From Leptospira sp. B5-022 (GTDB lineage: Bacteria > Spirochaetota > Leptospiria > Leptospirales > Leptospiraceae): a DNA stretch of 64,000 nt. The number at the start of each line of letters is the position of its first letter. The stretch's first letter is position 1. Where the stretch lies: assembly GCF_000347035.1 (NCBI RefSeq), contig NZ_ANIJ01000015.1, positions 310,001-374,000 on the forward strand, read 5' to 3'. The notes under the pieces were generated by a model. The model worked only from the letters and a program-made list of their open reading frames with translations, searched no databases and was not told where the DNA came from. The position numbers were made by a program, and so were the translations under genes. This document shows positions 18,400 to 26,363 of the stretch, piece by piece.

Positions 18400-20913
18400 A
18401 TGAAACGGAAGTTAGTAATTCTTGGGAACGGAATGGTGGGTCATAGATTCGCCGAAAAGATCGCAGAGTACGGTGGTACTGAAAAATTTGAAGTAACTAT
18501 TCTAGGAGAAGAACCTAGGAGAGCTTACGATCGGGTTCATCTTTCCGAATATTTCACGAATAGATCCGCAGATTCACTTTATCTTTCTCCTTCCGATTGG
18601 TATAGAACCAACGGGATCCGCTTATTACTCTCGGAGCCCGCTATTTCAGTGGATACGGTTTCCAGAAAAGTCGTCACTTCTGCCGGGACTGAATTACCCT
18701 TTGATGAACTAGTAATAGCTACCGGTTCTTCCGCGTTTGTTCCGAATTTCGAAGGTGTTGATAAACAAGGAGTTTTCGTTTATCGAACTATTGAAGATTT
18801 AGAAAAGATCATGACTTATGCTAAACAAGTCTCCAAAGTCGCAGTACTTGGCGGAGGTTTATTAGGTTTAGAAGCCGCTAAAGCGGTTTTAGACATGGGA
18901 AAAGAAAGTCATGTGGTGGAATTCGCTTCTCGTTTAATGCCCAGACAATTGGATGAGGCAGCTTCTTCCGTTCTAAAATCAAAAATAGAATCCCTAGGCG
19001 TTCGTATTCATCTAAACAAAGAAACCAAACAAGCATTAGGCGATTCTAATTTCCAAGGACTGGAATTTGTAGACGGATCCGTTTTAGAAGTGGAGATGTT
19101 GATTATTTCTGCAGGTATCCGACCCAGAGATGAACTGGCAAAAAACTCCGGAATAGAGGTCGGACAAAGAGGCGGGATCATCGTAGACGACGAGTTAAGG
19201 ACGAATGTGTATGGCGTGTACGCGATCGGAGAGGTAGCGCTTCATAAAGGAATGATCTACGGACTTGTTGCCCCAGGTTATGAAATGGCTGAAATACTCG
19301 CTTATAATCTTTGCAGTCCTGGACAAAAAACAAAATCTTATGCAGGTTCCGATCTTTCCACAAAACTAAAACTCATCGGAGTGGATGTCGCTTCTTTCGG
19401 CGATGCGTTAGGGCAAACAGAACATCTTCCTATCGCTTACACGAACCCTCGGACGGGGGTTTATAAAAAATTGGTAATTTCTCCTGACGGTAAAAAACTG
19501 AAAGGGGGAATACTTGTAGGAGATGCGGATGCATATTCCAACCTTCTCACTCTTTATTTAAATAATGTAGAACTTCCTGCCGAGCCGGAGTCCTTGATCG
19601 TAGGTACTCCATCTGAAGAAGGATCCGCATTCGGCTCTCTTCCTGACGATGCAAAGATCTGTTCTTGTAATAACGTTTCTAAAGGAGATCTTTTAGGCGC
19701 GATCCGTTCCGGTTCTTGTTCCGATCTGAAAGGTTTAAAAGAATGTACCAAGGCCGGAACAGGTTGTGGTGGTTGTATCCCTCAGATGAATTCCATCTTG
19801 AAGGAAGAACTTCGCGCACAAGGGAAAGTGGTTACGGAACATGTATGCGAACATTTTAAATATTCCAGACAAGAGTTGTTCCAGATCGCAAAGGTAAAAG
19901 GGATCCGCAGTTTCGAAGAGTTGATCCGCTCTCATGGTATGGGGAACGGTTGCGAGGTTTGTAAACCTGCTGTGGCTTCTATCATTGCTAGCATTTATAA
20001 CGAACCGATCCAAAAACATAGAGAGATCCAAGATACCAACGATAAGTATCTGGCTAATATCCAAAGAGGTGGAACTTACTCCGTCGTTCCTCGTATCCCC
20101 GGCGGTGAGATCACTCCGGATAAGTTAATCGTGATCGGACAGATCGCGAAAAAGTACGATCTTTATTGCAAGATCACCGGCGGTCAAAGGATAGATCTAC
20201 TTGGCGCAAGAATGGAACAACTTCCCGACATCTGGAAAGACCTAGTGGAAGAAGGTTTCGAAAGCGGGCATGCATACGGTAAAGCTATGCGAACCGTTAA
20301 AAGTTGTGTGGGTTCTACTTGGTGTAGATACGGAGTACAAGATAGCACCGCATTTGCGATCCGTATCGAAGAAAGATACAGAGGGATCAGAGCTCCTCAT
20401 AAATTAAAATCAGCAGTCTCAGGTTGTATCAGAGAATGTGCGGAAGCAAGAGGTAAAGACTTCGGCATCATCGCCACTGAAAAAGGCTGGAACCTTTATG
20501 TCGGCGGGAACGGAGGAGTAAATCCTAAACACGCGATCCTTCTTGCTGCAGACTTGGACGAAGAGACCTGCATCAAATATATTGATAGATTCCTAATGTT
20601 CTATATCAGAACGGCGGATAAACTTACTAGAACATCCGCTTGGTTAGAGCAAATGGAAGGCGGGATAGAATATCTAAAAGATGTGATCATCAATGACAGA
20701 CTCGGCATCAACAAAGACCTGGAAGAAGAGATGAATCATCTTGTCGGGACCTACGTTTGTGAATGGAAGGATGTGGTAGAAGATCCTGAAAAACAAAAAA
20801 AATATAAACATTTTATAAACAGCGAAGATTCAGATCCTACAGTACGTTTCATCGAAGAAAGAGGACAAAAACGTCCTGTAGACTGGCCTAAAAAAGAATT
20901 GGTTTCGAACTAG
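18400..20913 (+). CDS. nirB: NAD(P)H nitrite reductase large subunit
   Basis: Reduces nitrite to ammonium in the cytoplasm with NirD. At 837 residues it has the family length. An N-terminal FAD/NADH reductase (VILG-type start LVILGNGMVGHRFAEK; second site VLGGGLLGLEAAKA) occupies about 1-400. BFD-like [2Fe-2S] modules sit near 418 (CSCNNVSKG, TGCGGC) and near 482-535 (a C-terminal CEVCKP). Then come the sulfite/nitrite reductase half-domain and the siroheme/[4Fe-4S] cysteines: SCVGSTWC near 635 and SGCIREC near 674. It is followed after three bases by nirD. Confidence 0.95.
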   Translation: MKRKLVILGNGMVGHRFAEKIAEYGGTEKFEVTILGEEPRRAYDRVHLSEYFTNRSADSLYLSPSDWYRTNGIRLLLSEPAISVDTVSRKVVTSAGTELPFDELVIATGSSAFVPNFEGVDKQGVFVYRTIEDLEKIMTYAKQVSKVAVLGGGLLGLEAAKAVLDMGKESHVVEFASRLMPRQLDEAASSVLKSKIESLGVRIHLNKETKQALGDSNFQGLEFVDGSVLEVEMLIISAGIRPRDELAKNSGIEVGQRGGIIVDDELRTNVYGVYAIGEVALHKGMIYGLVAPGYEMAEILAYNLCSPGQKTKSYAGSDLSTKLKLIGVDVASFGDALGQTEHLPIAYTNPRTGVYKKLVISPDGKKLKGGILVGDADAYSNLLTLYLNNVELPAEPESLIVGTPSEEGSAFGSLPDDAKICSCNNVSKGDLLGAIRSGSCSDLKGLKECTKAGTGCGGCIPQMNSILKEELRAQGKVVTEHVCEHFKYSRQELFQIAKVKGIRSFEELIRSHGMGNGCEVCKPAVASIIASIYNEPIQKHREIQDTNDKYLANIQRGGTYSVVPRIPGGEITPDKLIVIGQIAKKYDLYCKITGGQRIDLLGARMEQLPDIWKDLVEEGFESGHAYGKAMRTVKSCVGSTWCRYGVQDSTAFAIRIEERYRGIRAPHKLKSAVSGCIRECAEARGKDFGIIATEKGWNLYVGGNGGVNPKHAILLAADLDEETCIKYIDRFLMFYIRTADKLTRTSAWLEQMEGGIEYLKDVIINDRLGINKDLEEEMNHLVGTYVCEWKDVVEDPEKQKKYKHFINSEDSDPTVRFIEERGQKRPVDWPKKELVSN

Positions 20914-20916
20914 GAG

Positions 20917-21288
20917 ATGAAAATGAACACAACCGCAAAAGAACCTGTTTGGATACCCGTTAGTACAATAAGTGAATTTCCGGACGATGGTGGAGTCTGC
21001 GCCAAGGTTTACGGAGAACAAATTGCAATCTTTCATTTCAGTTCCAGGAATGAATGGTTTGCATGCGAGAATAAATGTCCTCACACAGGAGACATGGTCT
21101 TATCGAGAGGAATGATCGGTGATTCTCAAGGAGAACCTAAAGTTGCATGTCCTATGCATAAAAAATCATTCTCTTTAAGGACGGGAGCTTGTATCAGCGG
21201 AGAAGAATATTCCGTAAAAACGTACCCTGTCCATATCGAGGACGGGACCGTTTATATCGGGATCGAAGACCCGGGAACTCAGGGTTAG
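20917..21288 (+). CDS. nirD: Nitrite reductase small subunit, Rieske type
   Basis: A 123-residue partner of NirB with a Rieske-type fold. Unlike some NirD proteins it keeps both ligand pairs for a [2Fe-2S] centre, C-P-H in ENKCPHTGD near residue 53 and C-x2-H in CPMHKKSF near residue 78, so it probably carries a cluster. The spacing of three bases to nirB and four to cobA shows co-transcription and probably coupled translation. Confidence 0.92.
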   Translation: MKMNTTAKEPVWIPVSTISEFPDDGGVCAKVYGEQIAIFHFSSRNEWFACENKCPHTGDMVLSRGMIGDSQGEPKVACPMHKKSFSLRTGACISGEEYSVKTYPVHIEDGTVYIGIEDPGTQG

Positions 21289-21292
21289 GATC

Positions 21293-22063
21293 ATGAATTT
21301 CACCGCAGGAAAAGTATATTTAGTAGGCGCAGGCCCGGGTAATCCGGACCTTCTCACCGTTCGTGCAGTAAAACTATTAAGAAAAGCTGATGTAGTTCTA
21401 TACGATGATCTGGTTTCTGCGGGAGTTTTGAAATACTGTAAAAAATCCGCAGTCTTGGAATATGTAGGTAAAAGGATCGGACAACATAGCTGTCTCCAGA
21501 CTGAGATCAATCGAAAATTAGGGGAATATGCTAAACAATATTCTAATATAGTTCGGTTGAAAGGCGGAGATCCTTCCATATACGGAAGAGCCGGAGAAGA
21601 AATAGAATATCTTGCTTCCTTAGGGATTGAATGTGAAATTTTAGCCGGAGTCACAACAGCATCAGGGGCAGCTTCCAGTTTGGGAATTCCACTCACGCAT
21701 AGAGAATATGCAAGAGAGATCCTTTTCTTATCAGGTCATAAGAAAACCGGAAATAATCCGGAAAGTTTCGAAGACTTGATCTTAGAAGATAAAACGGTTT
21801 TGGTTTATATGGGATTGAACAGTCTGGAAAGTATCCGGGAGAATTTATTGGAATCCGGAAATTCAGGCTCCACTCCTATGGCTTTCATTGAAAACGCTAC
21901 TCTTCCCACTCAAAGATTGGTGTTAGCAAATCTGGATACCTGTCTAGAGAAAGCGGAAAAATTCCAGATCAAGACACCGGCACTTTTGATCTTTGGGGAA
22001 ATCATTCGTTTTTATACGGAGTTACAAAGACTAAAAGATGAAGGTAGGATTTCCTATTGTTAG
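21293..22063 (+). CDS. cobA: Uroporphyrinogen-III C-methyltransferase
   Basis: Methylates uroporphyrinogen III twice to precorrin-2, the entry to siroheme, which NirB needs. The 256-residue length fits a single-domain SUMT. The start VYLVGAGPGNPDLLTVRA is the family P-loop-like glycine motif, and VRLKGGDPSIYGRAGEE lies near residue 85. It ends the sigma-54 operon, which explains its role here. No dehydrogenase/ferrochelatase for the later siroheme steps is in the window. It could also feed cobalamin synthesis. Confidence 0.95.
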   Translation: MNFTAGKVYLVGAGPGNPDLLTVRAVKLLRKADVVLYDDLVSAGVLKYCKKSAVLEYVGKRIGQHSCLQTEINRKLGEYAKQYSNIVRLKGGDPSIYGRAGEEIEYLASLGIECEILAGVTTASGAASSLGIPLTHREYAREILFLSGHKKTGNNPESFEDLILEDKTVLVYMGLNSLESIRENLLESGNSGSTPMAFIENATLPTQRLVLANLDTCLEKAEKFQIKTPALLIFGEIIRFYTELQRLKDEGRISYC

Positions 22064-22085
22064 TAGGCCTTGTTCCTGTTGCGAA

Positions 22086-22101
22086 TGTAGGAACTGCTCC
22101 A
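22086..22101. repeat. Dispersed palindromic repeat, degenerate copy 2
   Basis: TGTAGGAACTGCTCCA in the 183-bp gap between cobA and moaCB. It keeps the TGTAGGAACT half but the second arm is degraded by an inserted base pattern. Confidence 0.4.
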
Positions 22102-22139
22102 TCCTGGATCTTGTCATTTAATCTTATCTTTAAACACGC

Positions 22140-22165
22140 TGTAGGAACTCCAACAAAACGTTTTT
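22140..22165. repeat. Dispersed palindromic repeat, copy 3
   Basis: TGTAGGAACTCCAACA followed by AAACGTTTTT. Its reverse complement matches copy 4 (24406-24431) almost base for base, including the AAAAACGTTTTG flank, so these are one repeat family in opposite orientations. Confidence 0.6.
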
Positions 22166-22246
22166 ACATAAAAACACAGGTAAACTACTCGCAGTTTTCC
22201 AGCGCAGAATTATATTGATTCCTGCGGATTCCCGCCAAGAGGAAGC

Positions 22247-23161
22247 ATGAACGATATCACCGGAAAGAAAACAACGCTTAGAACTGCCCAAGCGGAGGGT
22301 TTTGTATTCTGCAAACCGGAAACCATAATCAGGATCAAAGAAAACACCCTTCCCAAAGGAGATCTTTTCGGAGTGGCAAAGGCAGCCGCACTTTTAGGTT
22401 CTAAAAAAACTGCAGAATTGATCCCTCATTGCCATCCAGTCTCCATTGATTCCTTCCAAATAGAATTCGAAGTCCTTTCCGACAAAAACGCTGTCCGGAT
22501 CTTGGCCACAGCTAAGTCCATAGGAAAAACTGGCATAGAGATGGAAGCTTTGACTGGCGTAAGCGTAGCTTCATTAGTGATTTACGATTTACTAAAACCA
22601 ATCGATAAAGAGTTAGAAATTTCCTCGATCCGTCTTTTAGAAAAGAAGGGAGGAAAAACGGACTCTCAGATCACGAAATTTGCCGCAGGCTCTAAGGCTG
22701 GGATCTTAGTTTGTTCCGACTCCACTTTCCAAGGAAAAAGAGAAGACGGCTCCGGAAAAGCAATCCTAAATCTATTAAAAGAACATGATGTAGAAACCGT
22801 TAAATCGGAAATTTTACCTGACGAACCGGAACAGATCCGAAATACAATATTAGAATGGTCTAAAATAGGTTTGGATCTGATCGTCACCACAGGTGGAACC
22901 GGGCTCGGCCCCAGAGACAATACTCCGGAAGCGGTAAAGGAGATCCTAGAACAAGAGATCCCGGGGATCGCGGAAGCAATGAGATCTTTCGGTCAAGATC
23001 GGACTCCATTTGCAATGTTATCCCGATCTATCGCAGGTAGAATAGGCAAAACCTTAGTGGTGTCCGTTCCGGGAAGTACGAATGGGGCGACTGAAAGTTT
23101 GCAGGCCATCCTTCCCGCCGTATTCCACGCAAAAAAAATGATGAGAGGAGAAGGACATTGA
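22247..23161 (+). CDS. moaCB: MoaC-MoaB/MogA fusion, molybdenum cofactor synthesis
   Basis: A bifunctional 304-residue protein. Residues 1 to about 150 are MoaC (cyclic pyranopterin monophosphate synthase), with the KGDLFGVAKAAALLGSKKT and LIPHCHPV motifs. Residues from about 155 are a MoaB/MogA domain that binds or adenylates molybdopterin, with TTGGTGLGPRDNTPEAV. Making both steps in one chain next to a molybdoenzyme cluster suggests supply of cofactor to the nitrate reductase. moeA overlaps its stop. moaA, moaD, moaE and mobA are not in the window. GAGGAAGC precedes the ATG. Confidence 0.93.
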   Translation: MNDITGKKTTLRTAQAEGFVFCKPETIIRIKENTLPKGDLFGVAKAAALLGSKKTAELIPHCHPVSIDSFQIEFEVLSDKNAVRILATAKSIGKTGIEMEALTGVSVASLVIYDLLKPIDKELEISSIRLLEKKGGKTDSQITKFAAGSKAGILVCSDSTFQGKREDGSGKAILNLLKEHDVETVKSEILPDEPEQIRNTILEWSKIGLDLIVTTGGTGLGPRDNTPEAVKEILEQEIPGIAEAMRSFGQDRTPFAMLSRSIAGRIGKTLVVSVPGSTNGATESLQAILPAVFHAKKMMRGEGH

Positions 23162-24354
23162 TCTCTGTCCAAGAGGCGCTTTCACTCGTCGAATCTGCTG
23201 CGAGTGTTTCTTTTTCCGAAAATACAAACTTGGAAAATTCTCTTGGTAAAGTCCTGAGAGAAAAGATCTATGCGGATAGGGATTATCCTCCTTTTCATCG
23301 GGCGACCATGGATGGATTTGCTTTGAAGTCCGAAAGTTTTTCGGAAGATCGGATCTATTCTTATACAAGAGAATTACATGCGGGAGAATCTTTCCAATTG
23401 GAAAACGGAGAAGAAGCCATTCGTATAATGACCGGTGCTCCTGTTCCGGATGGTTTTGATCTCGTTATAAAGATAGAAGATTCCGAAGATGTAGGAATTT
23501 CTAATGGAAAGAAACAGGTTCGCTTTCGTACGGAGAAATCCGCCCCTTTCTCCAATATAGCGATCCAAGGAGAAGATCTAAAACAAGACCAAGAGATCCT
23601 AAAAGAAGGTACGTTCATTAGCGCTTCCGTCTTGTCTTTACTTTCTTCTTTGGGAAAATATTCCATCCAAACTTCCAAACTTCCCAGAGTGAGAGTGATC
23701 TCGACAGGCAACGAGATCGTAGGTCCCGGTGAAATCCCGAAACCTTGGCAGATCAGAGATTCCAATTCCTACTCTATCCGATCTTTATTACAAAAATATT
23801 GTATAATTCCCCTATCCGTTACTAGAGCCGGAGATGATCCTATCCTTTTGGAAAAAGCGGTGCAGGAAGGATTAGATTCGGATCTCCTCATTCTTTCCGG
23901 CGGAGTCTCTATGGGAAATTTAGACTTGGTCCCTAAAATTCTGGAAGCCTCCGGGGTGAAGGAAATCTTTCATAAAGTAAGGATCAAACCTGGAAAACCG
24001 ATTTGGTTCGGTAAAAAGAACGACCAGGCAGTTTTTGGTCTCCCGGGAAATCCTTTTAGCGTTCAGGTTTGTTTCCGGATATTTGTAGAAGCGTATTTGA
24101 GAAAATTTTTAGGACTTCCTTCTGAGAAACCGATCTATCTGCCTTTCGCGGGAGAAAGAAAGAAGAAAAACAAACTAACCGAGTTCTTCCCGGTCTCTTA
24201 TGAGACCAAAGACCAAACTTTTTTATCGGAAAAGAAGTTTAATGGAAGTGGAGATATTCGAGCGGGAATTTTTTCGGACGGACTCGGAGTCCAATTTTCG
24301 GATACGGAAACTCTGAAAGAGAGAGATGTATTGGAATTCTATCCCTGGACTTAA
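23158..24354 (+). CDS. moeA: Molybdopterin molybdenumtransferase
   Basis: Inserts molybdenum into adenylated molybdopterin. At 398 residues it has the usual length. Conserved parts include DYPPFHRATMDGFALKS near residue 42, the segment TGNEIVGPGEIPKPWQIRDSN, and the MoCF-like SGGVSMGNLDLVPKI. The C-terminal LPGNPFSVQVCFRIFVEAYL also fits. Translation starts at TTG, overlapping the moaCB stop as TTGA, so coupling is likely. Confidence 0.92.
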   Translation: MISVQEALSLVESAASVSFSENTNLENSLGKVLREKIYADRDYPPFHRATMDGFALKSESFSEDRIYSYTRELHAGESFQLENGEEAIRIMTGAPVPDGFDLVIKIEDSEDVGISNGKKQVRFRTEKSAPFSNIAIQGEDLKQDQEILKEGTFISASVLSLLSSLGKYSIQTSKLPRVRVISTGNEIVGPGEIPKPWQIRDSNSYSIRSLLQKYCIIPLSVTRAGDDPILLEKAVQEGLDSDLLILSGGVSMGNLDLVPKILEASGVKEIFHKVRIKPGKPIWFGKKNDQAVFGLPGNPFSVQVCFRIFVEAYLRKFLGLPSEKPIYLPFAGERKKKNKLTEFFPVSYETKDQTFLSEKKFNGSGDIRAGIFSDGLGVQFSDTETLKERDVLEFYPWT

Positions 24355-24405
24355 TCCAGATTGACTTAGTCTGCCTCGTCGGTTGAAGTAAGATTTTACT
24401 ATCTC

Positions 24406-24431
24406 AAAAACGTTTTGTAGGAATTCCTACA
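24406..24431. repeat. Dispersed palindromic repeat, copy 4
   Basis: Flank AAAAACGTTT, then the perfect 16-bp palindrome TGTAGGAATTCCTACA at 24416-24431, between moeA and icd. It is the best-preserved copy of the family. Confidence 0.65.
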
Positions 24432-24485
24432 TCCGATATTTGAGCACATATTCGAAAATATATAATTATTTCGCCGGAGGTCGGT

Positions 24486-25952
24486 ATGAGCTCGAAGAAA
24501 AAAATCGCTGTCGCTAAAGGAGATGGGATCGGTCCGGAAATTATGGACGCTACTCTTAGGATCTTAGAAGCGGCAGGTGCGAGCATTGAACCGATCTTTA
24601 TAGATATCGGAGAACAGGTCTACAAAAAAGGCCATAGTGCAGGAATAGAACCGGCGTCTTGGGATATTCTCCGCGACACAAAAGTATTTTTTAAAGCTCC
24701 AATCACAACCCCTCAAGGTGGCGGTTATAAAAGTTTAAACGTTACCGTTCGAACCACTTTAGGACTATTCGCTAACGTTAGACCCTGTATCTCTCTTTAC
24801 CCTTACGTGGATACTAAACATCCGAAGTTAGACGTGGTTATCGTAAGAGAGAATGAAGAGGACCTTTACACAGGTATAGAACACAAACAAACTTCCGACA
24901 CCGTACAATGTCTAAAATTAATTTCCAGACCGGGCTCCGAGAAGATCATACGTTATGCATTCGAGTATGCAAAGGCTTACGGCAGAAAGAAAGTAACCGC
25001 GATGGTAAAAGACAATATTATGAAACAATCCGATGGATTGTTTCATGAAGTCTTCAAAGAAATTGCAAAAGAATATCCCGATATAGAAGCTGCAAGCGAG
25101 ATCATCGACATCGGTGCGGCTCATTTAGCGGAAAGACCTCAAACTTATGACGTAGTGGTTACCTTAAATTTATACGGAGATATCATTTCCGATATAGTCG
25201 CTCAGGTCGCTGGTTCGGTAGGTATGGCAGGGTCTGCAAACATAGGAGAAGTTGTCTCCATGTTCGAAGCCATCCACGGCTCCGCCCCCGACATAGCGGG
25301 AAAAAATATCGCAAACCCAAGCGGACTGATCAACGCAGCAGTCATGATGCTTGTCCACTTAGGACAACCCGATATCGCAGCCAAGATCCAAAACGCTTGG
25401 TTACTTACGATCGAAGAAGGGATCCACACCGGAGATATCTACAAAGCCGGTGTAAGCCGTATTAAAGTAGGAACAAAAGAATTCGGAGAAGCTGTTATCG
25501 GAAACCTAGGACATCTTCCCGAAAAATTCAAACCTATCTCTTTCGGAAAAGCAAAAGCGATCCATATCCCGGAATACAAAAGGACAGTTCTAAAAAAAGA
25601 ATTAGTAGGCGTGGATGTATTTTTAGATTGGGTTCCCGGAACGTCCGAAGAGCTGGCAAAAAAACTAAGTGCCGTCTCAGGAGATCTGAAACTCAGAATG
25701 ATCACGAATAGAGGAGTGAAAGTTTATCCGAACGGGGCTCCCGAAACCTTTTTAACGGATCATTGGAGATGCAGATTCGTAAATCCGGAAACTCCGGATA
25801 CAGAATCGGGCGACGGTTTTATAAAGATCCAGCCTGAACAGATCGCAAAATTATTACTTAGGATCTCGGAAGCCGGCTTGGATAGTATTCAAACTGATAA
25901 CTTATATAAGTTCCAAGGAAAAAGAGCCTTTTCCCTAGGTGGAGGAGAATAA
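24486..25952 (+). CDS. icd: Isocitrate dehydrogenase, Thermus/Rickettsia type
   Basis: Oxidatively decarboxylates isocitrate to 2-oxoglutarate in the TCA cycle. At 488 residues it is longer than E. coli Icd because of a C-terminal extra domain of about 140 residues, as in the Thermus thermophilus and Rickettsia enzymes. The N-terminal AVAKGDGIGPEIMDATLRIL, substrate-loop KSLNVTVRTTLGLFANVRP and GSAPDIAGKNIANPSG segments are present. RBS GGAGG precedes the ATG. Its product, 2-oxoglutarate, is the carbon acceptor for the ammonium made by the nitrate island. The stop abuts the stop of the convergent response regulator with no gap. Coenzyme preference cannot be read from sequence alone. Confidence 0.9.
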   Translation: MSSKKKIAVAKGDGIGPEIMDATLRILEAAGASIEPIFIDIGEQVYKKGHSAGIEPASWDILRDTKVFFKAPITTPQGGGYKSLNVTVRTTLGLFANVRPCISLYPYVDTKHPKLDVVIVRENEEDLYTGIEHKQTSDTVQCLKLISRPGSEKIIRYAFEYAKAYGRKKVTAMVKDNIMKQSDGLFHEVFKEIAKEYPDIEAASEIIDIGAAHLAERPQTYDVVVTLNLYGDIISDIVAQVAGSVGMAGSANIGEVVSMFEAIHGSAPDIAGKNIANPSGLINAAVMMLVHLGQPDIAAKIQNAWLLTIEEGIHTGDIYKAGVSRIKVGTKEFGEAVIGNLGHLPEKFKPISFGKAKAIHIPEYKRTVLKKELVGVDVFLDWVPGTSEELAKKLSAVSGDLKLRMITNRGVKVYPNGAPETFLTDHWRCRFVNPETPDTESGDGFIKIQPEQIAKLLLRISEAGLDSIQTDNLYKFQGKRAFSLGGGE

Positions 25953-26363
25953 TTAGGACTGGTTTGTTAGGATCTTTTTAAACGAATCCAAAGACACAGG
26001 TTTGATTATATAATCTTTTACTAATGGAATTTCTTTCGCTCTTCTAAGATCGGAATCATCCACGGAAGAGCTAACCATATAGATTTCCGGCTTTTTGCTG
26101 AGCGAGTTCACAAAGTTGGCGTACTCGTCTAAAAACTGCCAACCGTCCATAAACGGCATATTTATATCCAAAAATATAAAATCAGGAATGATATCCGGAT
26201 CGCTTTGATGTTCTCGCAAAAAGCTGATCGCACCTTCTCCATCCTGAAATACTTTTAAACTTTCGACCGCGCCGGTTTTTTCGATGGTTCTTTTGGCGAT
26301 TTCCACAAAAATCGCATCGTCATCGACGAGTAAAAGTTTCTGTTTTTTAGATAGTGAATTCAT
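25953..26363 (-). CDS. Single-domain response regulator (CheY-like)
   Basis: A receiver domain of about 136 residues when started at the ATG at 26363 (MNSLSKKQKL). It has acidic DDD at 14-16, the phosphoacceptor D66 in FLDINMPFMDGW, the switch Ser/Thr in VSSSVDD and the Lys of YIIKPV. There is no output domain. It overlaps the histidine kinase by 17 nt, so the two are probably translated together. A start 57 bases further upstream is open but would add a non-receiver N-terminus. It may act as a phosphotransfer intermediate or signal to a partner protein; which one is not visible. Confidence 0.82.
   Translation of the reverse strand: MNSLSKKQKLLLVDDDAIFVEIAKRTIEKTGAVESLKVFQDGEGAISFLREHQSDPDIIPDFIFLDINMPFMDGWQFLDEYANFVNSLSKKPEIYMVSSSVDDSDLRRAKEIPLVKDYIIKPVSLDSFKKILTNQS

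Noticed and set aside
21175..21696. Minus-strand open frame of 173 residues
   Set aside because: Shadow of nirD and cobA, which are certain.
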